From the NCBI RefSeq assembly GCF_000455345.1, contig NZ_HG315690.1, positions 819,742 to 883,741 of the forward strand: a stretch of DNA of 64,000 nucleotides. Reading direction: 5' to 3'. A program made the translations under genes and the position numbers. The stretch's first letter is position 1, and every line of letters starts with the position of its first letter. Below, one piece after another: positions 16,944 through 25,354 of the stretch. The notes beneath the pieces are model-generated. The model was not told the origin of the DNA. It saw only the letters and a program-made list of their open reading frames with translations, and ran no database searches. This DNA is from Halopiger goleimassiliensis. Its GTDB lineage: Archaea > Halobacteriota > Halobacteria > Halobacteriales > Natrialbaceae.

Positions 16944-18269
16944 ATGAGCGACCAGCCGCGCGTCGAGATTTACACCAAGGAGGACTGCCCCTACTGCGAG
17001 AAGGCGAAGGACCTCTTCGACAGCAAGGGGATCGAGTACGAGGAGTACAACGTCACCGGCGACGACGACCGCTTCGAGGAGATGGTCGAGCGTGCGAACG
17101 GCCGCAAGACCGCCCCCGAAGTCTTCATCGACGACGAACTCATCGGCGGGTGGGACGACACGAGCGCGCTGAACGAGACGGGCGAACTCGACGAGAAGTT
17201 AGGTATTGCAGACGACAGCGACGACGAAATCGTCGAACACCGCAAGCTCATCATCGCGGGGACGGGGATCGCCGGCCTGACCGCCGCCATCTACGCCGGC
17301 CGCGCGAACAACGAGCCACTGGTCATCGAGGGCGACGAGCCGGGCGGCCAACTCACGCTCACGACGGACGTTGCCAACTACCCGGGCTTCCCCGAGGGGA
17401 TCGGCGGCCCAGAACTGGTCAACAACATGAAAGAGCAGGCCAAACAGTTCGGTGCCGACCTGAAAAACGGCATCATCGAGTCCGTCGACGACTCCCAGCG
17501 GCCGTTCCGCGTCGAACTGACCAACGGCGACGTCTACACCGCCGACGCAGTCATCGCCGCCTCGGGCGCGAGTGCCCGCACGCTCGACATCCCCGGCGAG
17601 GACGAACTGATGGGATACGGCCTCTCGACCTGCGCCACCTGTGACGGCGCGTTCTTCCGCGGCGAGGACATGCTCGTCGTCGGCGGCGGCGACGCCGCGA
17701 TGGAGGAGGCGACCTTCCTGACGAAGTTCGCCGACACCGTCTACATCGCCCACCGCCGCGAGGAGTTCCGCGCGGAGGACTACTGGGTCGACCGCGTCCA
17801 GGAGAAGGTCGAGGAGGGCGAGATCGAGATCATGAAAAACACCGAACTGATCGAGGTCCACGGCTCCCAGGAGGAGGGCGTCGACTACGTCACCCTCGTC
17901 GAGAACGAGAAGGGGCACCCGACCGACCGCCTCGACGACCCCGAGACCAACGAGTTCGAGTTCGACGTCGGTGCCGTCTTCCTCGCGATCGGACACACGC
18001 CCAACACCGAGTACCTCGAGGACACCGGCGTCGAGATGGACGACGAAGGCTACCTCGAAACACAGGGCGGCGACGGCGGCGGCCAGACCGAGACGGCCGT
18101 TCCCGGCATCTTCGGTGCCGGCGACGTCGTCGACTACCACTACCAGCAGGCCGTCACCGCCGCCGGGATGGGATCGAAGGCCGCACTGGACGCCGACGAG
18201 TACCTCGAGGACCTCGAACGCGCCGACTCGAGCGCCGAGGAGGCGGAGCCTGCGGCGGCCGACGACTGA
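16944..18269 (+). CDS. Glutaredoxin-thioredoxin reductase fusion protein
   Basis: This 441-residue redox fusion has a glutaredoxin-like domain at residues 1-85 (IYTKEDCPYCEKAKDLF, active site CPYC; APEVFIDDELIGGWDD). It is joined through an acidic linker to a complete thioredoxin reductase domain (from about 100). The reductase shows the FAD motif GTGIAGLTAAIYAGRA, GGQLTLTTDVANYPGFP, redox cysteines STCATCDGAFF, the NADPH fold GGGDAAMEEATFL with AHRREEFRA, and a C-terminal FAD motif PGIFGAGDVVDYHYQQAVTA. The HRR stretch fits NADPH use. The fused Grx may be a built-in electron acceptor. The acidic C-terminus is typical of halophiles. It is a single gene, with a GTATACCCC box about 25 nt before the start. 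Confidence 0.92.
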   Translation: MSDQPRVEIYTKEDCPYCEKAKDLFDSKGIEYEEYNVTGDDDRFEEMVERANGRKTAPEVFIDDELIGGWDDTSALNETGELDEKLGIADDSDDEIVEHRKLIIAGTGIAGLTAAIYAGRANNEPLVIEGDEPGGQLTLTTDVANYPGFPEGIGGPELVNNMKEQAKQFGADLKNGIIESVDDSQRPFRVELTNGDVYTADAVIAASGASARTLDIPGEDELMGYGLSTCATCDGAFFRGEDMLVVGGGDAAMEEATFLTKFADTVYIAHRREEFRAEDYWVDRVQEKVEEGEIEIMKNTELIEVHGSQEEGVDYVTLVENEKGHPTDRLDDPETNEFEFDVGAVFLAIGHTPNTEYLEDTGVEMDDEGYLETQGGDGGGQTETAVPGIFGAGDVVDYHYQQAVTAAGMGSKAALDADEYLEDLERADSSAEEAEPAAADD

Positions 18270-18451
18270 TCGCGGCCGCTCGAGTGCTGCCGGGCGACGC
18301 ACGGCCGAGTCGATCGACGCACGATTCGCTTTTTCGATGCACCGCTCGCTTCCCTCACAGCCTGCCGTCGGGTCGTCCGGCCCGACCCGTCGACGAGGAC
18401 CGCGAAACCCGTCAACGCGCCGGACAGTGCGGGAGCAGGTTGGCCGTGTGA

Positions 18452-18461
18452 GTTATGTGGG
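18452..18461 (+). promoter_or_regulatory. Candidate promoter of the parA-cheW operon
   Basis: GTTATGTGGG lies about 30 nt before the ATG at 18485. The identical 10-mer occurs at the same distance before the winged-helix gene next to the archaellin operon (6745-6754). Confidence 0.4.
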
Positions 18462-18484
18462 CAGAATCGAAACGAGCCACTCGA

Positions 18485-19273
18485 ATGGCGGGACCCGCTC
18501 GGCTCTGCGTGACAAATCAAAAGGGAGGCGTCGGAAAGACCACCGTCGCGATCAACCTCGCCGGTGCGTTGAACGAACTCGACCGCGAGGTCCTGTTCGT
18601 CGACCTCGATCCACAGGGGAACGCGACGGAAGGGCTCGGCTTGCTCGAGGCCTACGACGCGGAACCGCCGACCCTTCTCGATGCACTGGTCGAACCGACC
18701 GACGTGTCGCGTTCGGAACTCGTCTACGACCACGAGGAGATGGACGTCGTTCCGAGCAACGTCGACATGAACGCGGCCGAGGCGACGCTCGCGCCCGAAG
18801 ACGACGGGGCGACGCGACTCGATACCCTGTTGACGGAGCTCGAAACGGGGTACGACGTCGTCGTCGTCGACTGTCCGCCGAACCTCGGACAGGTGACCGA
18901 CAACGCCCTGATCGCGACGGAGAACCTGGTCATCCCGGCGCTGGCCGAGTCGACCAGTAAACGGTCGCTGGAACTGCTCTTCGATTACGTCGGCGCATTG
19001 GAGATGGACTACGACGCCGAGATCGAACCCCGGGCGCTGGTCGCCAACCGGATCGAGACCACGCGCGAAGCCGACGAGATGCTCGAGTGGTTCGACGAGG
19101 CGCTGCCGGACGTGCCCCTCTATCGCATTCGGAAACGCGTCGCCCTCCAGCGGGCGTTCGCCGAGGGGACGTCGGCCTTCGCCGTCGAGGAGGAGATCGA
19201 CATGTGCGAGCGGTTCCTCGAGCTCGCCGACCAGCTGGTCGAGACGCTCGAGCCGATGGAGGTAAACGCATGA
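18485..19273 (+). CDS. ParA/MinD-like ATPase of the taxis operon
   Basis: This 262-residue deviant-Walker ATPase is of the ParA/Soj type. It shows Walker A CVTNQKGGVGKTTVAINLA (with the signature Lys), VLFVDLDPQGNATEGLG, and Walker B YDVVVVDCPPNLGQVTDNAL. The start is MAGPARLCVTN, because upstream residues are not conserved-looking. Its stop overlaps the ATG of a CheW-domain gene. ParA homologues near cheW genes in bacteria (ParC) and haloarchaea are thought to position chemoreceptor arrays; that is the likely role here rather than chromosome segregation, since no parB follows. Membrane association is not evident. Confidence 0.87.
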   Translation: MAGPARLCVTNQKGGVGKTTVAINLAGALNELDREVLFVDLDPQGNATEGLGLLEAYDAEPPTLLDALVEPTDVSRSELVYDHEEMDVVPSNVDMNAAEATLAPEDDGATRLDTLLTELETGYDVVVVDCPPNLGQVTDNALIATENLVIPALAESTSKRSLELLFDYVGALEMDYDAEIEPRALVANRIETTREADEMLEWFDEALPDVPLYRIRKRVALQRAFAEGTSAFAVEEEIDMCERFLELADQLVETLEPMEVNA

Positions 19274-20436
19274 CAGACGACCGAGCACGCCGAATACGAG
19301 ACCTGCGGAACCGACGGGCGTCGAGTGACGACGACGCAGCCGACGACGAGCAGACGTCGTCGGCGGACGAACAGCCAGCAGTCGCCGACGGGGACGGATC
19401 GGATCCGTCCGACGGCTCGACCACCGAGACCTCCGAGACCGACGAATCCGACGAGGCGGAATCCGCGGCCGACGACGCTCCAGAGCGAACCGATGCGGAC
19501 GACGATCCGGCGGTCGACGAACAGCCGGAGTCCGAGCCCGCCGAGGCGACCGACGGAGCCGAGGAGACCGACGACGCGGAGACGGATCCCGAGCAGGTTC
19601 CCGAAGCCGGATCGGAACCCGACGACGCGGATGACGTGCCCACCGAAGCGGTGGCTGAAGCGACCACGGCGGCGGCACCCGCACCGACGGACGCGGACGG
19701 GGAGGCGGGCCAGTCGCTCTCGTTCGAGGAATCGGCGGCGATCGGGACCCCGGACTCGAGTGCCGGCGACGGCCTCCAGCCGATGGTCGACGCCGACCAG
19801 GCGACCCAGTCGGCGTTCGGCGGTGCGATCGCCAGCGACGACGTCCTCTCGGAGTTCGTCGACGACGTCGGCACGGAGGGCGCGGGAGGCGGAGCGGCGG
19901 CGGTCGAGGCCGGCGGCTACGGCAGTCGCGGCGCGGCCGTCTTCGAGCAGGGCGACACCCTCGTCGCGTCGGCACACGACGACGAGGCGATCCAGATGCT
20001 CGAGTTCTACCTCAACGACAACCGCTACGCGATCGAGATCGATCGAATCAGCGCGATCGTCGAGATGAAAGAGATCACGCGGTTCCCGCGCGGTCCCGAC
20101 GCGATCGACGGCGTGACCGACCTGCGCGGCGAGATTACGGCCGTTCTCGATCCGACGGCCCTGCTCGACGTCGAGCGAAACGAACTGAGCGACGACCAGT
20201 ACATCGTCGTGCTGGAACGCGACGACGACAAGCAGAAGCTGGGAATCCGCGTGACGGACGTCTCGCAGGCGGTCACCTATCGCGAGTCCCAGATCGACGA
20301 GACGGCAGCGGCGATGGACTCGGCGAACGAGAGTCAACACGAATTCATCAACGGCATCGTCAAGAAACCGATCGACGACCGGACGGCGCTGGTCACGTGG
20401 CTCGACATCGACGCCATCATCGAGAACACGGACTGA
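19270..20436 (+). CDS. CheW-domain protein with a long acidic N-terminal region
   Basis: This 388-residue protein has a basic start (MTDDRARRIRDLRNRRASSD). It then runs through about 200 residues of low-complexity Asp/Glu/Ala/Thr sequence, and ends in a CheW domain (about 240-388: MLEFYLNDNRYAIEIDRISA, PDAIDGVTDLRGEITAVLDP, DQYIVVLERDDDKQKLGIRV). CheW couples receptors to CheA. The disordered extension is much longer than in normal CheW proteins and may be a tether to ParA, encoded by the preceding overlapping gene, or to the array. It is followed 21 bp later by a standard CheW. Confidence 0.87.
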   Translation: MTDDRARRIRDLRNRRASSDDDAADDEQTSSADEQPAVADGDGSDPSDGSTTETSETDESDEAESAADDAPERTDADDDPAVDEQPESEPAEATDGAEETDDAETDPEQVPEAGSEPDDADDVPTEAVAEATTAAAPAPTDADGEAGQSLSFEESAAIGTPDSSAGDGLQPMVDADQATQSAFGGAIASDDVLSEFVDDVGTEGAGGGAAAVEAGGYGSRGAAVFEQGDTLVASAHDDEAIQMLEFYLNDNRYAIEIDRISAIVEMKEITRFPRGPDAIDGVTDLRGEITAVLDPTALLDVERNELSDDQYIVVLERDDDKQKLGIRVTDVSQAVTYRESQIDETAAAMDSANESQHEFINGIVKKPIDDRTALVTWLDIDAIIENTD

Positions 20437-20457
20437 GCCCACCACTACTATCACACA

Positions 20458-20904
20458 ATGGCTACGACGAAATCGACAGCGGACACGAGCGAGAGTACGC
20501 ACGTGCTCGAGTTCGACCTCGGGGAGAATCGGTACTGCGTCGACATCGGCTACGTCGCGGAGATCGTCAACACCGACGAGCTGACGCCGATTCCGAACAC
20601 CCCGTCACACATCGAGGGCGTGATGGATCTGCGCGGCGAGACGACGAAGATCGTCAACCTGCGGGAGATCTTCCGTGACAGGGCAGGTGACGGCGACGAC
20701 GTCATCGGAAATCGGATCATCGTCTTCAAGCGCAAGCGCGACTCGAACGAACGGATCGGCTGGTTAGCCGACGAGGTCCACCAGGTTCGAGAACTCCAGA
20801 CGGACATCGTCGATACCGCCGTCGAAGGCTCCCAGATCGCGGGGATCGTCCGCCGCGAGGACGAGTTCGTGCTCTGGATCGATCCGACCGCCGTCAGGGT
20901 GTAG
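20458..20904 (+). CDS. cheW: Chemotaxis coupling protein CheW
   Basis: This 148-residue single CheW domain has VLEFDLGENRYCVDIGYVAE, the loop IPNTPSHIEGVMDLRGETTK, and the C-terminal QIAGIVRREDEFVLWIDPTA. It links transducers to the histidine kinase CheA, which is not encoded in the window. It is probably translated from the same mRNA as parA and the long CheW. A start at 20458 follows a short spacer of 21 bp. Confidence 0.92.
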   Translation: MATTKSTADTSESTHVLEFDLGENRYCVDIGYVAEIVNTDELTPIPNTPSHIEGVMDLRGETTKIVNLREIFRDRAGDGDDVIGNRIIVFKRKRDSNERIGWLADEVHQVRELQTDIVDTAVEGSQIAGIVRREDEFVLWIDPTAVRV

Positions 20905-21054
20905 CGCGGGACCATCGACTTCTTCGGTACCGTTCGACACGCTCGACCAGTAGTAGCGGGTCCGTCCTCGATCCGAAGGGCCGTGGGCGGGCGATGGATC
21001 GTCGCCCCTCGAGAGCGAAAACCGCAGGCGGGCTCGCGGAATCGGCCATGAGAG

Positions 21055-21063
21055 CTATAAAAC
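21055..21063 (+). promoter_or_regulatory. TATA box of the HemAT-like gene
   Basis: CTATAAAAC lies about 26 nt before the ATG at 21085 and 17 nt before the one at 21076. The spacing favours a leaderless transcript beginning at 21085, which helps choose the start. Confidence 0.5.
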
Positions 21064-21084
21064 GAACCCCTATTCATGGGTGTA

Positions 21085-22692
21085 ATGGGAACGTCCGTTT
21101 CCGACTACAAGATCGACGACGAGAAGCGACGAACTGTCGACGGCGCAGCGCTCACCGACGAACTCGGGATCGACCGCCGCGAGATCGAACGGCGCAAGGC
21201 GTTCACCCGATTCGACGACGCCGACGCCGAGCGGCTCGAGTCGCTCGCGCCCATCGTCGAGGAACTTGCCGACGACCTCGTGGACGACTTCTACGATCAC
21301 CTCCAGTCGTTCTCCGACTCCGCGGCGATTCTGGACTCCTCCTCGAAGGGGCTCGAGGCGCTCGAGCGGACCCAACGCCAGTATCTGACGGATCTCGTCG
21401 GCGGCGAGTACGGGCAAGGGTACTTCGATCGACGGGCCCGCGTCGGGAAGATCCACGACATGCTGGACCTCGGGCCGAAGTTCTATCTCGGGAGTTACAC
21501 GATCTACTACGACGGCATCATTTCCGCGATCGGCGACGACGCCACGGAACGGCTGGATGCGGCGGCCAGCCACGCCGAGGCGGACCGACTCGAGGGTCCT
21601 GACGGCCGCAACGGAGCCGACCGACTCGAGCGAGCAGCCGAGCAGAACGCGGCAGAGCAAGCCGAGGGCGACGCCGTCGTCTCCCTCGAGGACGCCCAGC
21701 GCGTCGTCGACGACGTCGTCGCGGACGCGCTCTCGGTGCTGAAGCTTCTCACGCTCGATCAGCAGACGGCGATGGAGACCTACATCCACTCCTACGCCGA
21801 CGTCGAGGCGGAACTCGAGCGACGGCGACAGGTCGCGGAGAACGTCTCGACCGAGGTGACCGAACTCCGGGAGGACTCCGCGGACGTCGGCGACCGCTCG
21901 GCCGAGATCGCCGACCTCGCGGACGACCAGTCGGAGACGATGGCGGAGGTGGCGACGGAGGTCTCGAACCTCTCGGCGACGGTCGAGGAGATCGCCTCGA
22001 ACGCCGAGGAGGTGAGCGCGACCAGCGAGCGCGCGGAGACGATCGCGACGGAGACGGTGGAGACGGCGACGGCGGCCATCGAGCGGATGGAACGCGTGGA
22101 AACCGCGGCGGCCGACGTGACCGACGATGTCGAGGAACTCCGAGAAGGGGTCGATCGGATCGACGAGATCGTCGACGTGATCAACGATATCGCCGACCAG
22201 ACCAACTTGCTCGCGCTGAACGCCTCGATCGAGGCTGCCACAGCCGGCGAAGACGGCACAGGGTTCGCCGTCGTCGCGGACGAGGTCAAGTCGCTGGCCG
22301 AAGAAGCACAGGACGAAGCCGCGGAGATCGAACAACTCGTCGGCACGATCCAGGAGAACACCCGCGAGACGAGTCGGAGTCTCGAGACGGCGACCGACGA
22401 GATTTCGGCGGGCGTCGATGGCGTGAACGAGACCGTCGAGAACTTGCGGCGGATCGAGGAGACGATCGAGGAAGCCAGCGTCGGGATTCGGGAAGTCGCG
22501 ACGGCGACGGACGAACAGGCCGCCGGCACGGAGGAGGTCGCGAGCGCGACCGACGCGGCCATGCAACAGGCCGAGGAGGTCGCCGAGGAAGTCACGGCGA
22601 TCGCGAGCGCCAACGAGCGACTGCGCGAGTCCATCGACGAGATCGACACCGAGGTAGGGCGACTCACGGGCGATGACGACGGGGGTTCCTGA
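21085..22692 (+). CDS. HemAT-like soluble globin-coupled taxis transducer
   Basis: This 535-residue soluble taxis transducer has an N-terminal globin-coupled sensor domain (about residues 20-170). [20 protein letters not shown] and [11 protein letters not shown] begin it, and [20 protein letters not shown] contains the likely proximal haem His. A charged linker leads to the MCP signalling domain (about 240-520), whose tip has [20 protein letters not shown] then [16 protein letters not shown]. No membrane segment is present, as in HemAT aerotaxis receptors. Oxygen or another gas is the expected ligand. It lies between cheW and cheF genes. I chose the second ATG (21085) from promoter spacing; an in-frame ATG at 21076 adds MGV. 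Confidence 0.9.
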   Translation: MGTSVSDYKIDDEKRRTVDGAALTDELGIDRREIERRKAFTRFDDADAERLESLAPIVEELADDLVDDFYDHLQSFSDSAAILDSSSKGLEALERTQRQYLTDLVGGEYGQGYFDRRARVGKIHDMLDLGPKFYLGSYTIYYDGIISAIGDDATERLDAAASHAEADRLEGPDGRNGADRLERAAEQNAAEQAEGDAVVSLEDAQRVVDDVVADALSVLKLLTLDQQTAMETYIHSYADVEAELERRRQVAENVSTEVTELREDSADVGDRSAEIADLADDQSETMAEVATEVSNLSATVEEIASNAEEVSATSERAETIATETVETATAAIERMERVETAAADVTDDVEELREGVDRIDEIVDVINDIADQTNLLALNASIEAATAGEDGTGFAVVADEVKSLAEEAQDEAAEIEQLVGTIQENTRETSRSLETATDEISAGVDGVNETVENLRRIEETIEEASVGIREVATATDEQAAGTEEVASATDAAMQQAEEVAEEVTAIASANERLRESIDEIDTEVGRLTGDDDGGS

Positions 22693-22798
22693 TCGCAGGC
22701 GGGGTCGGGGCAGGGTAGCCGTCGGGCGGTTCCGGTCCGACTCGTGCGGAACTCGCACGCGCAGTGTGGGGACTTGTCATCCCGTTCCCCAGTGTAAA

Positions 22799-22810
22799 GA
22801 GATATATATG
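22799..22810 (+). promoter_or_regulatory. Candidate TATA box upstream of cheF
   Basis: GAGATATATATG is the most AT-rich element in the 186-bp space before cheF. From its position transcription would start near 22830, giving a leader of about 50 nt to the chosen ATG at 22879. Confidence 0.45.
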
Positions 22811-22878
22811 TCGATCCCCGAATGACGGTAACGAACCCTTCACGTTCGTCGCGCAGTGAGTTGACACCGGACCGAACT

Positions 22879-23757
22879 ATGACAGAGGACATCGTCGCAG
22901 ACTTTACCGCCCGATTCGTGCTGAACGAGGGAGCGGACGGTGCGGGCACGCCGGTCAACGGGCGGATCATCACGACCAAGCGACGACTGGTCCTCGCGAC
23001 CGGTGACGACAAGACGACGATTCCGCTGTCGAACGTGATCGACATCAACGTCGGATCGGTCCCCAGCCACGTCAAACAGTTCTTCGACGACACGGTTACC
23101 ATCGGCTTCGAGGGGCCGACCGGCGTCAGGAGCGTCGTCATCGAGAGCGAAGGTGACACGCTCGAGACGTTCGTCGCGATCCTCTTTCGGGTCCTGTTGA
23201 ACGGCCGCACGGTCGCCGTGAAACACCCGGCACGGGTCGGTGGTCGCGTGAAGGACAGTCCCGTCACGAAGGGGAAACTCCGGATCAAGAAGCGCTCGAT
23301 CGAGGTCGCGACGAACGGCGAGCGGCTCCGGTTCGCCGTCGAGAGCGTGATGAACATCAACCGGGCGAACAAACTCGGCGAGCGGGACGACCGCGTCACG
23401 CTGGTCGTCAAATGGGTCGACGACGACGGCCTGACGAAGACATCGCTGATCGCGCCCGCGAAGAGCCAGTACGTCAATCTGCTCGCTCGGTTCCTCCGCC
23501 TCGAGTTCGACGAACTCCGCGAGGAGATCGAGGAGATCGAACTGACCAACCCCGAGAAACGGGTGCTGGTCAGCGTCCACGCGACCGGCGGAGAGATCGA
23601 CTTCACCAACCTGCTCGACGGCGATCCGGCCTACGTGACCAACGTGTTGAACTCGGTCAAGAACAAGGACCTGATCCTCGAGAACGGCGACGGCATCACG
23701 CTGACGCCGAAAGGACGGATCATCGTGAGCCAGCGGATCGAAGACGTCAACGCCTGA
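22879..23757 (+). CDS. cheF: Taxis adaptor CheF, linking CheY to the archaellum
   Basis: This 292-residue archaea-specific taxis protein is of the CheF (DUF439) family, known to bind CheY and the ArlC/D/E proteins and so carry the switch signal to the archaellum. The recognised features are the N-terminal MTEDIVADFTARFVLNEG, NGRIITTKRRLVLATGDD, FVAILFRVLLNGRTVAVKHP, a central KGKLRIKKRSIEVATNGERL and a C-terminal winged-helix-like region ending GRIIVSQRIEDVNA. An upstream ATG at 22822 would add a non-conserved basic stretch. Its target ArlCDE is encoded at the left end of the window. Confidence 0.88.
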   Translation: MTEDIVADFTARFVLNEGADGAGTPVNGRIITTKRRLVLATGDDKTTIPLSNVIDINVGSVPSHVKQFFDDTVTIGFEGPTGVRSVVIESEGDTLETFVAILFRVLLNGRTVAVKHPARVGGRVKDSPVTKGKLRIKKRSIEVATNGERLRFAVESVMNINRANKLGERDDRVTLVVKWVDDDGLTKTSLIAPAKSQYVNLLARFLRLEFDELREEIEEIELTNPEKRVLVSVHATGGEIDFTNLLDGDPAYVTNVLNSVKNKDLILENGDGITLTPKGRIIVSQRIEDVNA

Positions 23758-23820
23758 CCGGCCACCCGGGAGCGTGAACGCATCGGAACGTTTAGCAACC
23801 GCAAGCCCGGACGGTGTGAT

Positions 23821-24318
23821 ATGGGGCTGCTCGACGCGCTGTTTCGCTCGAACGAAATCCTCGGCATCGCCGAGGAGACGCTCGAGTTCGCCCTCGAGTC
23901 CTCGGAGGCGGCCCATCCGAACGAGTACATGGGGTTTTTGCGAGGAACCGAGGCGGACCAACTCGGTCTGGACCGGGACGGACTCGTCATCACGGACGTG
24001 CTCGTGATCCCGGGGACCGAATCGAACAGCGTGAGCGCGACGGTCAGGACGAACCAGATCCCGAACGACGTCAAGGCGCTGGGCAGCGTCCACTCCCACC
24101 CGAACGGCGTCATCGAGCCGAGCAGTGCGGACCTGGGGACGTTCGGACGGGGCAGCGTCCACATCATCATCGGTGCCCCGTACCGGCGACGCGACTGGCG
24201 GGCGTTCGACTCGTCGGGGGAACCGACGAACCTGAACGTAATAGACGTCGAACTGCCCGACACCGAGGAGTTTTTCGACTTCACACAGGAGGACATCGAC
24301 GAGGAGCTTCGGGGATGA
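23821..24318 (+). CDS. JAMM/MPN+ metallopeptidase-like protein
   Basis: This 165-residue protein has the zinc peptidase JAMM motif: the Glu in PNEYMGFLRG, then GSVHSHPNGVIEPSSADLGTF (His-X-His with a downstream Ser and Asp). Haloarchaeal JAMM proteins include desampylases that remove ubiquitin-like SAMP proteins; that activity is possible here. The C-terminus is acidic (FDFTQEDIDEELRG). It is followed 106 bp later by ribL. Confidence 0.83.
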   Translation: MGLLDALFRSNEILGIAEETLEFALESSEAAHPNEYMGFLRGTEADQLGLDRDGLVITDVLVIPGTESNSVSATVRTNQIPNDVKALGSVHSHPNGVIEPSSADLGTFGRGSVHIIIGAPYRRRDWRAFDSSGEPTNLNVIDVELPDTEEFFDFTQEDIDEELRG

Positions 24319-24424
24319 TGCGACACCGTATCGCTCGACGCGAGCACGACGGATGGGGTGACGGTCACGAATCAGCGTTCGCCCGACAGGGAACCGACAA
24401 CCCAGTCGTAACTGGTTCTCCGAG

Positions 24425-24865
24425 GTGGCGACCGTGACGCGGACGGTCATCGCCCAGGGTACCTTCGACATCCTGCACCCTGGTCACGTCCACTATCTCG
24501 AGGAGGCGGCCGCGATGGGTGACGAACTGATCGTTATCGTCGCCCGCAAGGCGAACGTCGACCACAAGGCGAAACCGATCTGTCCCGCCACGCAGCGACG
24601 GGACGTCGTCGACGCCCTCGAGGCCGTCGACGAGGCGATTCTGGGCCACGAACGGGACATCTTCGTCCCGATCGAGGAGATCGATCCCGACGTCATCGCG
24701 CTGGGACACGACCAGCACCACGACGCCGACGCGATCGAGGCCGAACTCGAAGCGCGCGGCGTCGACTGTACGGTCGAGCGAGCCAGCGCCCGCGAACCCG
24801 CGAGCGAGGACGAACTGCTCTCGACCCGACTCATCGTCGACGAGATCCTCGAGCGGCGTGGCTGA
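24425..24865 (+). CDS. ribL: Archaeal FAD synthase RibL
   Basis: This 146-residue nucleotidyltransferase converts FMN and ATP (or CTP) to FAD. It is a cytidylyltransferase-fold protein with [19 protein letters not shown] (HPGH motif), [16 protein letters not shown] and [17 protein letters not shown], matching archaeal RibL. It starts at a GTG (MATVTRTV); a second GTG three codons later is equally possible. The C-terminus contains [12 protein letters not shown]. It lies convergent to a very small zinc-protein gene. Confidence 0.88.
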   Translation: MATVTRTVIAQGTFDILHPGHVHYLEEAAAMGDELIVIVARKANVDHKAKPICPATQRRDVVDALEAVDEAILGHERDIFVPIEEIDPDVIALGHDQHHDADAIEAELEARGVDCTVERASAREPASEDELLSTRLIVDEILERRG

Positions 24866-24938
24866 TCCGCAACCCCCACGTAGATGGGTCCCAGAGAGCG
24901 CGTCGCGAACAGTTCGTTCGATTCGGGACCCGGCCCGT

Positions 24939-25094
24939 TCAGTTCTCGAGGATCTCCGGCGGCGGGAGCCGAAGCGAATCGACGGCGTGGCCCGTCTCGA
25001 CGAAGTGCTCGATCGCCTGCTTCGACACCTCGGCTTCGGAGTAGCCGTCCGACGTCGACACCTGCCAGCCACACTCGAGACAGTACTTGTACAT
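24939..25094 (-). CDS. Small zinc-finger-like protein, 51 residues
   Basis: This short ORF reads MYKYCLECGWQVSTSDGYS and continues EAEVSKQAIEHFVETGHAVD, ending PPPEILEN. The CxxC pair plus two His (EHFVETGH) form a plausible CCHH zinc site. Codon use is typical of the genome, with strong GC in third positions. It lies convergent to ribL, ending 73 bp past its stop. The function is unknown; halobacteria encode many such micro-proteins. Confidence 0.7.
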   Translation of the reverse strand: MYKYCLECGWQVSTSDGYSEAEVSKQAIEHFVETGHAVDSLRLPPPEILEN

Positions 25095-25354
25095 CCCTCT
25101 CGTCGTAGTCGGTGATAGGGGCCGGAAAGGTCAGTGCAGGAAATCGAAGGGAACGAGCCTGCGGTTCCCGATAATGGGTGTGATCGACCTCGATCGACGC
25201 CGGGGTTCGGTCGGTGACGCTCGAGCAGTGATCGAACTCCTCGATGGTGGCGGACCATCCACGAAGAGGGTATCCCCGAAGATATTCGCCGGAGAGCGCC
25301 GGGATCGTTACGGCATCCGGGGCCTTTATGCGCCGAGGTTTCGTCGCTGTTCGT

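Noticed and set aside
19120-20502. 460-residue minus-strand ORF opposite the long CheW gene
   Set aside because: It is a shadow of the acidic low-complexity codons, with Arg/Val-rich sequence and no domain.
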